DNA of 64,000 nt. It comes from Myxococcus llanfairpwllgwyngyllgogerychwyrndrobwllllantysiliogogogochensis. Its GTDB lineage: Bacteria > Myxococcota > Myxococcia > Myxococcales > Myxococcaceae. The translations under genes were made by a program, and so were the position numbers. Within the stretch, counting starts at the first letter, position 1, and each line of letters begins with the position of its first letter. A model generated the notes under the pieces. The model worked only from the letters and a program-made list of their open reading frames with translations. It was not told the DNA's origin and searched no databases. The DNA lies in assembly GCF_006636215.1 (NCBI RefSeq), contig NZ_VIFM01000006.1, positions 1 through 64,000 of the forward strand, in the 5' to 3' direction. Below, one piece after another: positions 14,479-22,713 of the stretch.

Positions 14479-16614
14479 TCACCCTCGCTTCGCGAGAATT
14501 CGCCGGATGAGGTCGTCTTTGACAGCCCTCACCTCGAGGGTGCGAGGCGTCGAGCGCTCGTGGAAGTAGAGGTACTCCGGGATGTACACGGGCTGTCGGC
14601 ATGCCTCGACGATGGGGAGCATCGTCGCGTAGTCGGTACACTGCTCAATCCACCGTCCGTCGAGCTGCAAGTCCTCCGGTGTGATGGCGTCGAAGAGCCA
14701 CTTCCTGAAGGCGCGCAGGTGAATCCATACTTCGCCGCCCCAGTGCCGCCGGGGCTCGACGAAGTCGGGGTGGTAGAGTTTCGTCGGCTTATCCGGTCGG
14801 AACATGGCCGCCAACACGACGTCGCAGCCCTGCTCATACTCGGCGCGCAGTCGGCCAACGCCGGTACGGCTCAGCAGCGCATCATCCATATCGAGCACCA
14901 CCACGAGCGTCTCAGGGTCGGCACAGAGTTCGAGGATGCCCAACCGGAAATTGAGGATTCGTCCCGCATGCCGTGCGTGCCGCACCAGCGTGCACCGGCC
15001 TCTGAAAGGCTCGAGCAGCGGGCCCATCTGCCACGGCAACAGTCCTTCACTGGCATCGTCGATGAGGACGATTCCGAAGCGCTGGTCCTCCTGCATGGCG
15101 AGGCTCCTGAGACAGCGCCGCACCCGTGAAAGGCCCGTATCCTGCCCCTTGATGAGAAACACGATGGACTCATGGCGCTGCGCATACGCCCAGTCCTCGG
15201 GGAGTCCCGTGAGGTCCCATTGGCCCCGCTGCCTTTCAGGCACCTGTCCCTGGCCGACCAGGTCGCGTGCGCGGGAGAGGAACGCCTCATCCGTTTTCAA
15301 GACGTTCGGTGGGTGGATGTAGAAGGTCCGTGCATCGCCGCCACGCAGGGTCCTCAGCCCGTGCCGCTGTTGATGCGCTTCGAGCGAGCGATACCAGGAG
15401 CGGGCGAGCCGCCCATCAATCAGCTCGTTCGGGAGCGGTCGACATGCACGAACCCGCTCCAGGTCGAGCAGGCCACAGCGCACCTCAGGGACGAACGCGC
15501 CGAGGGGCGCGTCGTACGGCCGCGACGTCACATTTTCGGGCTGCGGGATGTTGAACGCCACCCCCAGGACGTCCTCAGGTGCCGCGGCCGCTCGCATCTC
15601 CCCCAGGTAGTCGTGGCCGAAGTCGCGCCGGCCGACCAGCACGTCGAGGTCGCACTGGAGCACGTACCGGGTCTGTATCTGGTCGAAGCCCCAGAGCTGC
15701 GGCGTGACGGGTATCCCGCGCGCGGAGTGCGTTACGTCACATGCGAGGCCAAACCATGCCGCGTTCACCGCCGCGACGAGCCCCGGCTCCCCAGGCGCAA
15801 CCCAGATTTCGTCGAGGGTCGCCTCTCGCTGAAGCTGCTCGGCCGAAGAAATCAGGCCCGGCAGGTCCCCCGGCGCGTACTCGCGAGGAAACGGTCCGGG
15901 ATAGGGGTCCACGAGGAGGATGCGTCGCGCGAAGCGGCGCGGAGACTCGAGCTGCCCGACGATGTGACGCACCTGGGTGAGGAGCATCGCCACATCCATC
16001 GCGCACGCCTTGATGAGGAGCGTGACGTCGGAGGCCGGCGCGAGCTCTCGTGGCTCTGTCGGTCCGGCGGTCCTCCACTGCCGAAGCGCGTGCTGGGTGA
16101 GCAACTCCCGGTAGAAGTCGGCGAAGCCCGGGAGCCTTGTGAGCGAACCGTCCTCGCGCAGCTCACGGCTGCGCTGTCGAAGCTCCTCATCCGTCCACCC
16201 CAGCGAGGCAAGGGTGAATGCTCGTGCCGCGGCGTCGCGGAAGTAGTCCACGTTCATTGGGACAATCCACGCACCAACGTCGATGAACGTCAGTCCGCCC
16301 CCTATGCGTCGGCGGAAGTTCGCACGCTTGATGTTTGCGCAGACAAGATTCTTCTCGAGACAAAAGAGGAAAAATTCCCTGACCTCGTCCAGGGAGAGGT
16401 CTTCGGCGGAAAGTGTCTCGAACCAAGGGTAGCGCAGCACCCACGTTCCCTCAGAGAACGTCCACTCTGGCTCGGGAATGAAAGGCATGGTGCCGCGGAG
16501 TGCACCGCTCAACCAGTCCACCTTCGATGCTTCGATGGCGCCCGGATGAAATCGCTTCTCGACGAATTCGCCAATGCGTTGGACCACCCCCTCCTGGCCC
16601 GTCCCCAGAATCAT
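14479..16614 (-). CDS. Three-part protein: kinase-like N-terminus plus two glycosyltransferase-like domains
   Basis: From ATG 16614 the protein has 711 residues. Residues about 60-165 recall a sugar or aminoglycoside kinase C-lobe: CANIKRANFRR with FIDVGAWIVP in place of the HxDLKxxN and DFG elements. Residues about 205-440 form a nucleotide-sugar transferase-like fold with QCDLDVLVGR near 325. Residues about 500-700 are a GT2 domain: IVFLIKGQDTGLSRVRRCLR, IVLIDDAS and VLDMDD (about 573), the metal-binding acidic motif. The start is fixed by an ATGA overlap with the upstream GT2 gene (TGA 16613-16611). It is the last gene of a four-gene overlapping operon. The substrate is unknown; modification of a sugar or peptide-linked sugar is likely. 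Confidence 0.7.
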   Translation of the reverse strand: MILGTGQEGVVQRIGEFVEKRFHPGAIEASKVDWLSGALRGTMPFIPEPEWTFSEGTWVLRYPWFETLSAEDLSLDEVREFFLFCLEKNLVCANIKRANFRRRIGGGLTFIDVGAWIVPMNVDYFRDAAARAFTLASLGWTDEELRQRSRELREDGSLTRLPGFADFYRELLTQHALRQWRTAGPTEPRELAPASDVTLLIKACAMDVAMLLTQVRHIVGQLESPRRFARRILLVDPYPGPFPREYAPGDLPGLISSAEQLQREATLDEIWVAPGEPGLVAAVNAAWFGLACDVTHSARGIPVTPQLWGFDQIQTRYVLQCDLDVLVGRRDFGHDYLGEMRAAAAPEDVLGVAFNIPQPENVTSRPYDAPLGAFVPEVRCGLLDLERVRACRPLPNELIDGRLARSWYRSLEAHQQRHGLRTLRGGDARTFYIHPPNVLKTDEAFLSRARDLVGQGQVPERQRGQWDLTGLPEDWAYAQRHESIVFLIKGQDTGLSRVRRCLRSLAMQEDQRFGIVLIDDASEGLLPWQMGPLLEPFRGRCTLVRHARHAGRILNFRLGILELCADPETLVVVLDMDDALLSRTGVGRLRAEYEQGCDVVLAAMFRPDKPTKLYHPDFVEPRRHWGGEVWIHLRAFRKWLFDAITPEDLQLDGRWIEQCTDYATMLPIVEACRQPVYIPEYLYFHERSTPRTLEVRAVKDDLIRRILAKRG

Positions 16615-17465
16615 CGTCCGCCGTCCAGCCGTGCCGCCCACACCTGTGCCTGTGCGAACAGGGCCTGCCGCGAGGCGACGTATCGTTCCGAGCGCCGGTT
16701 CGCCGCCGTCACCTCTCCCCCCAGGTTGTAATCGCAGTACGACGGGGCCGTGAGCACCGCGCCTGAAGAGGCTTGGTTCAAGAGGAGGTCAGTGACGAGC
16801 CAGTGATCCTCGGCGCTCTCGACCTCGGGATACCGCCAACCTGCTCGCGGATGGAGCAGGAGATTGCAGGATGGCAGCTCGTTCTTGGCCGTGCCCTCGG
16901 CCATGGACCTCAGCATGGAGAGCACGTGGGCTGGTCGAAGGAGCTCCTCCGTCGCCGGGTTGTCTTGTTCGAGGAGCCGTCCCTCCCGGACGAGCCGGTT
17001 TCCACCAAGCACCCAGCGTGCATCGCGGCGGTCACCCAGTGCGCACGCCGAGGCCAGGGATCGCACCGTCGAGAAGCAATCGTCCGCATCGAGTCGAGCG
17101 ACCCATCGTGCGTTTCGCATTGCCTCAGCAACAAGAGAAAGTGCCGCATTCCGTGCTCGCGATGGAGAACCACACCGTGTGCTGCAGACAACGAGCGGAA
17201 GCTGTTTCCGGAAATGACCGACCGTGACCGCCCAGTCGTCGCTTGAATCGTCATCGACCACCACGACCCCGAGGCCGCCGGTGGGGCGCTCCTGCCTCGC
17301 GATGGATTCGAGGCATCTGGTGAGTGGCCCGGCCTGGTTGTGCACATTGACCAAGACCACCACCTCGGAGTTCCAGGCGTGCTGTTCGCTGGCGACCGCT
17401 GCCACGGATGTCCCGGCAAGGCTCACGGACCGTACGTGCCCGAACCCGGCGAGTTCCAGCGTCAT
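16611..17465 (-). CDS. GT2-family glycosyltransferase
   Basis: The protein is 284 residues from ATG 17465. The start is set by an ATGA overlap with the radical SAM stop (17464-17462). A GT-A fold is indicated by VVVLVNVHNQAGPLTRCLES, VVVVDDDSSDDW (about 66-77) and WVARLDADDCF (about 125-135), where the acidic cluster binds the metal and nucleotide sugar. LLLHPRAGWR and EDHWLVTDLLL continue the usual acceptor region. It is soluble with no membrane segment. It sits between the radical SAM gene and the kinase-like/GT gene. Confidence 0.8.
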   Translation of the reverse strand: MTLELAGFGHVRSVSLAGTSVAAVASEQHAWNSEVVVLVNVHNQAGPLTRCLESIARQERPTGGLGVVVVDDDSSDDWAVTVGHFRKQLPLVVCSTRCGSPSRARNAALSLVAEAMRNARWVARLDADDCFSTVRSLASACALGDRRDARWVLGGNRLVREGRLLEQDNPATEELLRPAHVLSMLRSMAEGTAKNELPSCNLLLHPRAGWRYPEVESAEDHWLVTDLLLNQASSGAVLTAPSYCDYNLGGEVTAANRRSERYVASRQALFAQAQVWAARLDGGR

Positions 17466-18421
17466 GACGGCTCCTCGAGATGCGAGGCCTTCGGCGCGAG
17501 CACAGGTACAGCGGCCTCTCCAGCGAGAGCGGCGGGGAGCTGTCGGCCTGGCTTGTGCTTCCGCCACCAATCCCGGTAGAGCGCAATCCAGGAGGGAGAC
17601 ATCCGCTCCTCGAGCATCGTCGGCCTGATGTTCGTGGGCACGTAATGTCCATCGCGGAATCGTCCGCACAGCCGGCAGTTGCGCTCGATGAGGTCCTCCA
17701 TTTCATCGTCATCGGTGGGCAGCTCCGTCCGGCCGCCGCCCTCTCCAGTGATGCGCGTCACTCCGCCCGCCACGGCGCAGGGGAAGTAGCCGAGCGGCGT
17801 CAATCCCATCCCACAGTCTCGCATGATGGCGCAGCCGTTGCGGAAGTCGGCGTGCCGGTACGCAGGGTCGTCTACTGGGGCAAGGTTAAAGGGCCCGAAG
17901 GTTGGTTGCACATCGCTCGTCTTGGCGGAATTCTCAACCCAGATATCCGCTGGCAGCCGGGCGAGCCGCGACCGGACAGCCTCCTCATGTCCGTTGGTCA
18001 CGACCTCGATGATGCACTCCGGATTTGACCGGCGATAGCGGCGCAGCTCTTCGATGATGGCGAAGAAGGCGGGATGGAGTGTCGGCTCGCCGCCGAGCAC
18101 ACGGATTCTCCGCCAGCGCTTCCCTCGAGCAAGTGATTGCTCGACGAAAGCAGTGACGCCATCGAGGGGCAGGTGGAGTGCTTCCGGCGCCTGCCGCACG
18201 GAGCGGTTGCAGTTGAAGCAGCTCAGATTGCAGAGGTAGGTGATGTCTATCTCGATCAAGTCCCGGCTGCGGGCGTACTGAGGTCCCAGCACTTGCGTGA
18301 GGCCTCGGGACACCCGGAGATGGCGCCACCATGCCCGAGCCCGGTACCACCCTCGCAGCGGGAACAGCCACCGACTTGAGGTTTTTGGTGGCCTGTCGAA
18401 GCTGCTCTCAGCCGGTCTCAT
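17462..18421 (-). CDS. Radical SAM protein with C-terminal SPASM-like cysteines
   Basis: The protein is 319 residues from ATG 18421, overlapping the upstream gene by 14 bases. DITYLCNLSCFNCNRS (59-74) is the CX3CX2C motif (Cys64, Cys68, Cys71) that binds the SAM-cleaving 4Fe-4S cluster. RIRVLGGEPTLHP follows, a standard radical SAM GGEP element. The C-terminal part has GCAIMRDCGMG, YFPCAVAGG and NCRLCGRF, cysteines arranged like a SPASM or twitch auxiliary cluster. Such enzymes often modify ribosomal peptides or sugars by radical chemistry. The longer open frame upstream is antisense noise over the GT2 gene. The substrate is unknown. Confidence 0.85.
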   Translation of the reverse strand: MRPAESSFDRPPKTSSRWLFPLRGWYRARAWWRHLRVSRGLTQVLGPQYARSRDLIEIDITYLCNLSCFNCNRSVRQAPEALHLPLDGVTAFVEQSLARGKRWRRIRVLGGEPTLHPAFFAIIEELRRYRRSNPECIIEVVTNGHEEAVRSRLARLPADIWVENSAKTSDVQPTFGPFNLAPVDDPAYRHADFRNGCAIMRDCGMGLTPLGYFPCAVAGGVTRITGEGGGRTELPTDDDEMEDLIERNCRLCGRFRDGHYVPTNIRPTMLEERMSPSWIALYRDWWRKHKPGRQLPAALAGEAAVPVLAPKASHLEEPS

Positions 18422-19265
18422 GCAAATCCCCCCACGGAAGCTGGTGCGGTGGGACATCCTCGCCGCCCGCCTCGATCTCGGTGCGCCGCACGCCGAAAAG
18501 ACACTCGGCGCGCGCGAAGAACGCCTTGGCCTGTGCCTCCGACAGCTCACCACCATAGAGCCGCCAGAACCAGCGCAGGCCCGAGATTTTCGCGGGTGAG
18601 CGCGGCGACGACAACGCATCCCCTTGGGTGGACAGGTGCCAGGTCGCCGTCCATTGACCGGTGTATGCGACGCGGCTCCCCTGTGCGCGCAGCAGGCGGA
18701 TGGCGAGGTCCCTATCGTTGAGGCTCCGAAGCCCGTCGCGGAAGCCCCGAACCGTCGCCCACAGGCGTCGGGACACGAATGTATTCGACCCCTGCCATCC
18801 CGGATTTCCGACGAGGAAGTCGCTGGGGATAAGCCCTTCAGGCAACGCGCGCTCCCGCTCTTGGCCATCCATCACCAGCCGGAGTCCAGACACGACGATG
18901 TCGGCTTGCTCGCGTTCGGCGGCACGGAGGTTTTCAGCGACGTGCGACGATTCCCAGGAATCGTCATCGTCGAGGAGAGCCACGAACCCCTCGCTTGACG
19001 AGGCGAGCAGGTGTGCCAGCCCGGTGTTCCAGGCGCCCGCGGCCCCATTGGCTCTCTGATTGTCGAGCATGACGAGCGGCAGCGGATGGAGCAGCCACCG
19101 CAGTGCCGCCTGCTGTTCGGCAGTGAATGACGCACCGTCATTCACTATGACGACCTCGCGGACCGCGCGGGTCTGTAGGCGGATGGAAGGCAATGCCCGC
19201 CCGAAGAGCAGTTCCCAGCGGTTCCTCGTAGCAATTAGTGCTGAGCATCCTGGACGGGGAGTCAT
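18408..19265 (-). CDS. GT2-family glycosyltransferase, first gene of the radical SAM operon
   Basis: From ATG 19265 (preceded by GAGAAGG) the protein has 285 residues; an in-frame ATG at 19301 is also open. Motifs of a GT-A fold are CSALIATRNRW, EVVIVNDGAS (about 37-46), ANGAAGAWNTGLAHLL and VALLDDDDSW (about 94-103). LNDRDLAIRLLRA gives the ED-like catalytic region and WHLSTQGDAL follows. It is soluble. The four genes 19265 to 14479 overlap each other by 4-14 bases, so translation is coupled and the enzymes probably act in one pathway. Confidence 0.8.
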   Translation of the reverse strand: MTPRPGCSALIATRNRWELLFGRALPSIRLQTRAVREVVIVNDGASFTAEQQAALRWLLHPLPLVMLDNQRANGAAGAWNTGLAHLLASSSEGFVALLDDDDSWESSHVAENLRAAEREQADIVVSGLRLVMDGQERERALPEGLIPSDFLVGNPGWQGSNTFVSRRLWATVRGFRDGLRSLNDRDLAIRLLRAQGSRVAYTGQWTATWHLSTQGDALSSPRSPAKISGLRWFWRLYGGELSEAQAKAFFARAECLFGVRRTEIEAGGEDVPPHQLPWGDLHETG

Positions 19266-19275
19266 CCATCCCTTC

Positions 19276-19368
19276 TCAGCGCGGCCTGGCGCCAGATTCA
19301 AGCCCCTGGGGCCATTCCAGGCACCAGGCTCTGCCCCTTCGCAGCAGTCGGAGTCTCAGTCTCCGCAT
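19276..19368 (-). CDS. Very short basic open frame just upstream of the glycosyltransferase operon
   Basis: ATG 19368 opens 30 codons beginning MRRLRLRLLRRGRAWCLEW and stopping at 19276, ten bases before the GT2 start. The composition (nine Arg in 30) is what GC-rich random sequence often gives, so it may be noise. I record it because a radical SAM/GT2 operon might need a small substrate peptide and nothing else in the gap qualifies. Confidence 0.15.
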   Translation of the reverse strand: MRRLRLRLLRRGRAWCLEWPQGLESGARPR

Positions 19369-19431
19369 CTCGGAATCGCCTCGGGATGCGTTCCAGATCC
19401 TTCAAATGAGGGGCGCGCTCAGGGGGCTGCC

Positions 19432-20172
19432 TTAATCCCACCATCGCGCCAGGGAAGGCATCAGCCGGTGCTCCGGTTCCGTCCGGAGCCCCGCCGCCTT
19501 CGCCAGACGAAGCAGGGCCAGGCCCTCGATGAAGACATATCGCTCCGTCTGACCTTCGGGAGTAGGGGAGAAGCGTGTCGCCGCGAGTTCGTTGCTGCGC
19601 CGATGGTGAGCGCTGGCTGCCTCCACCAGCGCGACCTCGAAGGCGTCGGCGTCCCGGTCGAAGAGTGCTCGGCACAGGCGCTGGCGGGGCTCCGGCTCGG
19701 GGTCCAGCTGGGCCATCCGGTCAAGCAGCGCCTCTTGCCGCGCGAGGTCTTGATCACCTTCGAGCAGCAGGACATGGAGGAAGCGACCGTAGACGAAGTC
19801 CTCCTCGTACTCCTCCCCGGGTATCCACTGCTCCGGCGCCAACCGCGCCAGCTCCCGTGCAAGGGTGTCCTGGCCGGCGACCAGCGCGTCGCAGAAGGGG
19901 TGGATGTTGCCAGCCCCCGCGAAGCGCACGGCTTGCCCGCTGTCCCGCGTTTCTTTCAGCAGCCGGGCATGGGCCTCCGCCGATAGGGTCAAGTGGCGGA
20001 AAAAGCCGTCGGTGTCCGCCTCCGCCAGCAACAGGGCGATGCCCAGCATGCGCTCGTGCCGGGAGACCTCGTGCATCCGCCGGGCCCGCTGAGCCGGTCC
20101 CGCCGCCGGCTTGCCCATGGCTTCGCGCAATAGCTCCAGCTCAAGGCTGAGGTTGAGGATGACCGTTCGCAT
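19432..20172 (-). CDS. Imm49-family immunity protein
   Basis: The protein is 246 residues, all-alpha, soluble. It matches the layout I know for immunity protein 49: ALLLAEADTDGFFRHLTLSA in the first half, a central GEEYEEDFVYGRFLHVLLLE, then AFEVALVEAASAHHRRSNEL and a closing YVFIEGLALLRLAKAAGL. Proteins of this family protect against polymorphic toxins. It is the last gene of the PAAR-like/KS-like/AHH/Imm11 operon, 18 bases after the Imm11 stop. It is either a second immunity to the AHH nuclease or a retained immunity to a toxin that is absent here. Confidence 0.65.
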   Translation of the reverse strand: MRTVILNLSLELELLREAMGKPAAGPAQRARRMHEVSRHERMLGIALLLAEADTDGFFRHLTLSAEAHARLLKETRDSGQAVRFAGAGNIHPFCDALVAGQDTLARELARLAPEQWIPGEEYEEDFVYGRFLHVLLLEGDQDLARQEALLDRMAQLDPEPEPRQRLCRALFDRDADAFEVALVEAASAHHRRSNELAATRFSPTPEGQTERYVFIEGLALLRLAKAAGLRTEPEHRLMPSLARWWD

Positions 20173-20190
20173 GGGGCGGAGGCCGCGGAC

Positions 20191-20799
20191 TCAGAGATCG
20201 TAGTTGTCCTTGAGCCTGAGTTCCGCGCCGTAGTCCTCCATGGGCATGAACTTCATGCCCGTGCAGCCAGCCTGGAGGATCGCGCGGGCCTGATCCTCGC
20301 GGACGATGACCAGTTCCGTATTCTCCCCCAGCCGGAAGAGCTTCGTGTCTGGCCCCAGCTTTCCCGGGTCCAGTACCAGCTTCTCGAAGTCGCGGAGCCG
20401 GTCCTTGAACAGCTCGTTCACGGTGAAGACCGAACGCTCCCGGTCCACGCAAGCCACCACGTCGAGCAGGTTGGCCAGGTAGTAGGGCTCTGGCACGACC
20501 TTCTTCTTGTGGTTGCGCAGCTTCACGGGCAGAAACTCGAAGCGGGCACCCGCGCTGGACGCGAGGATGCCCCGGAGCTTCTCCGAGACGATGTGCAGGC
20601 CCAGCACGTTGCGGACGGAGTCCCCCGGCTTGATGCCCCCATTGGGAGCGAAGTCGAAGACAACGTCGGAGGGGAACCAACTGCTCACCAGGACGCCCTT
20701 GGTGAGCATGTAGCTCTTGGCGTCGAGCTCTTTCGGAAGCTTCAGGAGCCTCACGAAGGAATCGTCATCATCTTCTTCGGTCCAAGGGTGGTAGTTCAT
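20191..20799 (-). CDS. Imm11-family (MXAN_0049-type) immunity protein
   Basis: The protein is 202 residues, soluble, with an acidic N-terminus (EEDDDDSFVRLL). Family features are VRNVLGLHIVSEKLRGILA, a FEFLPVKLRNHKKK strand region, YYLANLLDVVACVDRERS and the terminal KLFRLGENTELVIVREDQAR followed by GCTGMKFMPMEDY. The last block aligns with the Imm11 protein at 6042-6629. It lies 24 bases after the AHH nuclease and should be its cognate antitoxin, protecting self and kin. The KS/AHH/Imm11 order is the one seen around MXAN_0049-type genes in myxobacteria. Confidence 0.8.
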   Translation of the reverse strand: MNYHPWTEEDDDDSFVRLLKLPKELDAKSYMLTKGVLVSSWFPSDVVFDFAPNGGIKPGDSVRNVLGLHIVSEKLRGILASSAGARFEFLPVKLRNHKKKVVPEPYYLANLLDVVACVDRERSVFTVNELFKDRLRDFEKLVLDPGKLGPDTKLFRLGENTELVIVREDQARAILQAGCTGMKFMPMEDYGAELRLKDNYDL

Positions 20800-20823
20800 G
20801 AAGGCACGGGTCTGCTTGGGCGC

Positions 20824-21501
20824 CTAGACACTATCATTCACTGTCCTGGCCCCCGCGTTCGCCAGCAGCTTCCAATACTTCTCCTGAAGGGACATCAGCC
20901 GCTCCTTGATGTTGATGAGGACCTCCTCCGTGCAGGCGTCGTCGGACAGTTCCTTCAATTCGTTGGACAGCTGGCGAGCGTCATTGGCGACGTGCGTGTC
21001 GTAGGTCGGGTGCGAACCCAGATGGTAGGGCAGGTTGTGGAAGTCGCATCCCTTCAGGGTTCCGGGGAGGAAGATGAGGTTGCGCCCGTTGTGGACGTTG
21101 TAGTCGACCCGCTTCAGCATCGCGGCCTCGCGCTCGCCGAACAGGGCCAGGAACTGAGCCTGGGGGATGAGGTGGTGGGCCTCGTTCTCGTAAGGCGTGA
21201 AGCCCTTGGAGAAGTTCGCGAAGGAGAGGCCGAGGATGCTGACCGCGACGTACTCGAAATAGTAGCGCCCGACGTGCTCGGGACCGTGCGCGAGAATGCT
21301 GGGAAGCAGAATGGATGGCTTGGTTCCCCGTGCCTTGAGTGTGGCCAGGATGCGCTTGGGGGTCCGGTAGCGGTTGTTGCGGCCCGGGTCTCCCAGAGTC
21401 GCTGCGTGCCCGTTCTTCCGGTAGTTGGTCGCGGAGTCGTCCTGCTTGAAGACCCAGATGCCCTTGCTCTCGGCCAGCTCCGCGAAGATGTGGCGTTTCA
21501 T
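20824..21501 (-). CDS. AHH-family HNH/EndoVII-type nuclease toxin
   Basis: The protein is 225 residues. The signature is ENEAHHLIP (Ala108-His109-His110), followed by VDYNVHNGRNLIFLP and NLPYHLGSHPTYD, the conserved His/Asn positions of AHH nucleases of the HNH superfamily. The toxin would cut DNA in a recipient cell. There is no N-terminal delivery domain of its own, which fits delivery by the PAAR-like protein encoded two genes upstream. The gap to Imm11 is 24 bases and to the KS-like gene 21 bases. The first 100 residues are of unknown function and may mediate loading. Confidence 0.85.
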   Translation of the reverse strand: MKRHIFAELAESKGIWVFKQDDSATNYRKNGHAATLGDPGRNNRYRTPKRILATLKARGTKPSILLPSILAHGPEHVGRYYFEYVAVSILGLSFANFSKGFTPYENEAHHLIPQAQFLALFGEREAAMLKRVDYNVHNGRNLIFLPGTLKGCDFHNLPYHLGSHPTYDTHVANDARQLSNELKELSDDACTEEVLINIKERLMSLQEKYWKLLANAGARTVNDSV

Positions 21502-21522
21502 GTCCCGTCCTCCGGACCGACT

Positions 21523-22713
21523 TCAAGAAGAAGGAGGCGCCAGCACATGCAGGGCGCCTCGCTCACCACTGTCGCTTGCAAGCCAGACCAGAATGCTCCG
21601 GGTACCCCCATATCCTCGGGCGAAGGCGCGGGCGGCCATGGTGATGGCCATGGGCGCAGTGGCGGCGCCAATCTCCCCGAAGCAAATCCCCGTGTTCCAC
21701 GCGGGCAACTCGGAGGGCAGGCCCCGTCCCATCAGCCGGCTGAGCGCGCAGCCCCAGTCATACGCCCGGCGCTCGTCACCCGTCAGGTTGCCGATGAGGC
21801 GGCCCGGCTGCTGCGCGGCGGGCAGCGCCTGCCAGACCTGGGCGCAGGCCTCGGCGAGCGCTTCGCCATTCCAGGGGCGCCCCGCGAACCGGTCATGGGG
21901 CTCGCGACGCAGCGCGTGCGCCCCGAGCACGCAGTCGATGCGGGCACCCCGCCGCCGAGCGAGCGCCAGGGGCTCCACCAGGAGAAAGGTGGCGCACTCC
22001 CCAGGGAGGACTCCATGGGGCCTGGACGGGGTCTTCAGCAGCCGCAGTGAGTCGAGCGCCTCCACGACGGGCCGGTCCACGTAGCTGTCGATGCCACCGA
22101 CGATGCAGCGCGAGACGGCGCGTTTCGCGAGCAGCTGTGTCGCGGCGGCCAGCGCATGGAGGAATCCGGCCTGGTCACCCCGAGTGACACGCCAGTGGCC
22201 TGCGGGCACCGGGACGTCCGCCAGACGTGTGAGCCGGGTGAGCAGCAACTGCTCCTGCTGTGGGCGCAGTGCCTCCAGGGTGTCCGGTTCGGACTCCTCT
22301 TCCGCTTCGGAGTCCAGGCTGGGCTGAAGGCCGCTGGCCTTGGCGGCGGCTTGGAGGGGCAGTCCGCTGGGGAGGTTGAGGACGAGGCCAGTCTGCCTCC
22401 AGTCCTCCTCCGGGCAGGATCGCCGCAGGTCCGACATGGCGACCGCGCCCAGGCGGAGCAGCCGCCCGTTTCCGGTGAAGCCCTCCGTGCAGCCGGCCAC
22501 GGTGTGCCCGCGGACCGACTCGGCGTTCCCGGTATCCGGGTCGCGCCCGACGTAGTCGTCCAGCGGCGCAATCCGGAGCAGGCCCGCTCTCGCGGCCGCA
22601 CAACTCGACGGCGCATCCCAACCGAGCGGAGAGACAGCGCCGAGCGCCGTGACAGCGAGCGCACCGGTGGGCCAGGTCTCAGGCGGCATGGCTCGCGCCT
22701 CGGTGGAGTTCAC
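21523..22713 (-). CDS. Ketosynthase-like protein without catalytic residues, in an effector operon
   Basis: The protein is 396 residues with the thiolase/ketosynthase fold outline: AVTALGAVSPLGWD at the N-terminus, CIVGGIDSYVDRPVVEAL, a GECATFLLVEPLALARRRGA strand, and GEIGAATAPMAI. The nucleophile elbow reads VTRGDQAGFLHALAAA, with Asp where the active-site Cys should stand. The first catalytic His region reads NLTGDERRAYDWG and the second TGICFGEIGAA, both without His. It is therefore not a fatty-acid enzyme. The start is GTG 22713 in a GTGA overlap with the PAAR-like stop, so it is translationally coupled. It probably serves as an adaptor or chaperone that loads the nuclease on the PAAR-like tip. 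Confidence 0.75.
   Translation of the reverse strand: MNSTEARAMPPETWPTGALAVTALGAVSPLGWDAPSSCAAARAGLLRIAPLDDYVGRDPDTGNAESVRGHTVAGCTEGFTGNGRLLRLGAVAMSDLRRSCPEEDWRQTGLVLNLPSGLPLQAAAKASGLQPSLDSEAEEESEPDTLEALRPQQEQLLLTRLTRLADVPVPAGHWRVTRGDQAGFLHALAAATQLLAKRAVSRCIVGGIDSYVDRPVVEALDSLRLLKTPSRPHGVLPGECATFLLVEPLALARRRGARIDCVLGAHALRREPHDRFAGRPWNGEALAEACAQVWQALPAAQQPGRLIGNLTGDERRAYDWGCALSRLMGRGLPSELPAWNTGICFGEIGAATAPMAITMAARAFARGYGGTRSILVWLASDSGERGALHVLAPPSS

Noticed and set aside
21523-22713. Functional fatty-acid ketosynthase (FabF type)
   Set aside because: The Cys-His-His triad is missing and the gene sits inside an effector operon.
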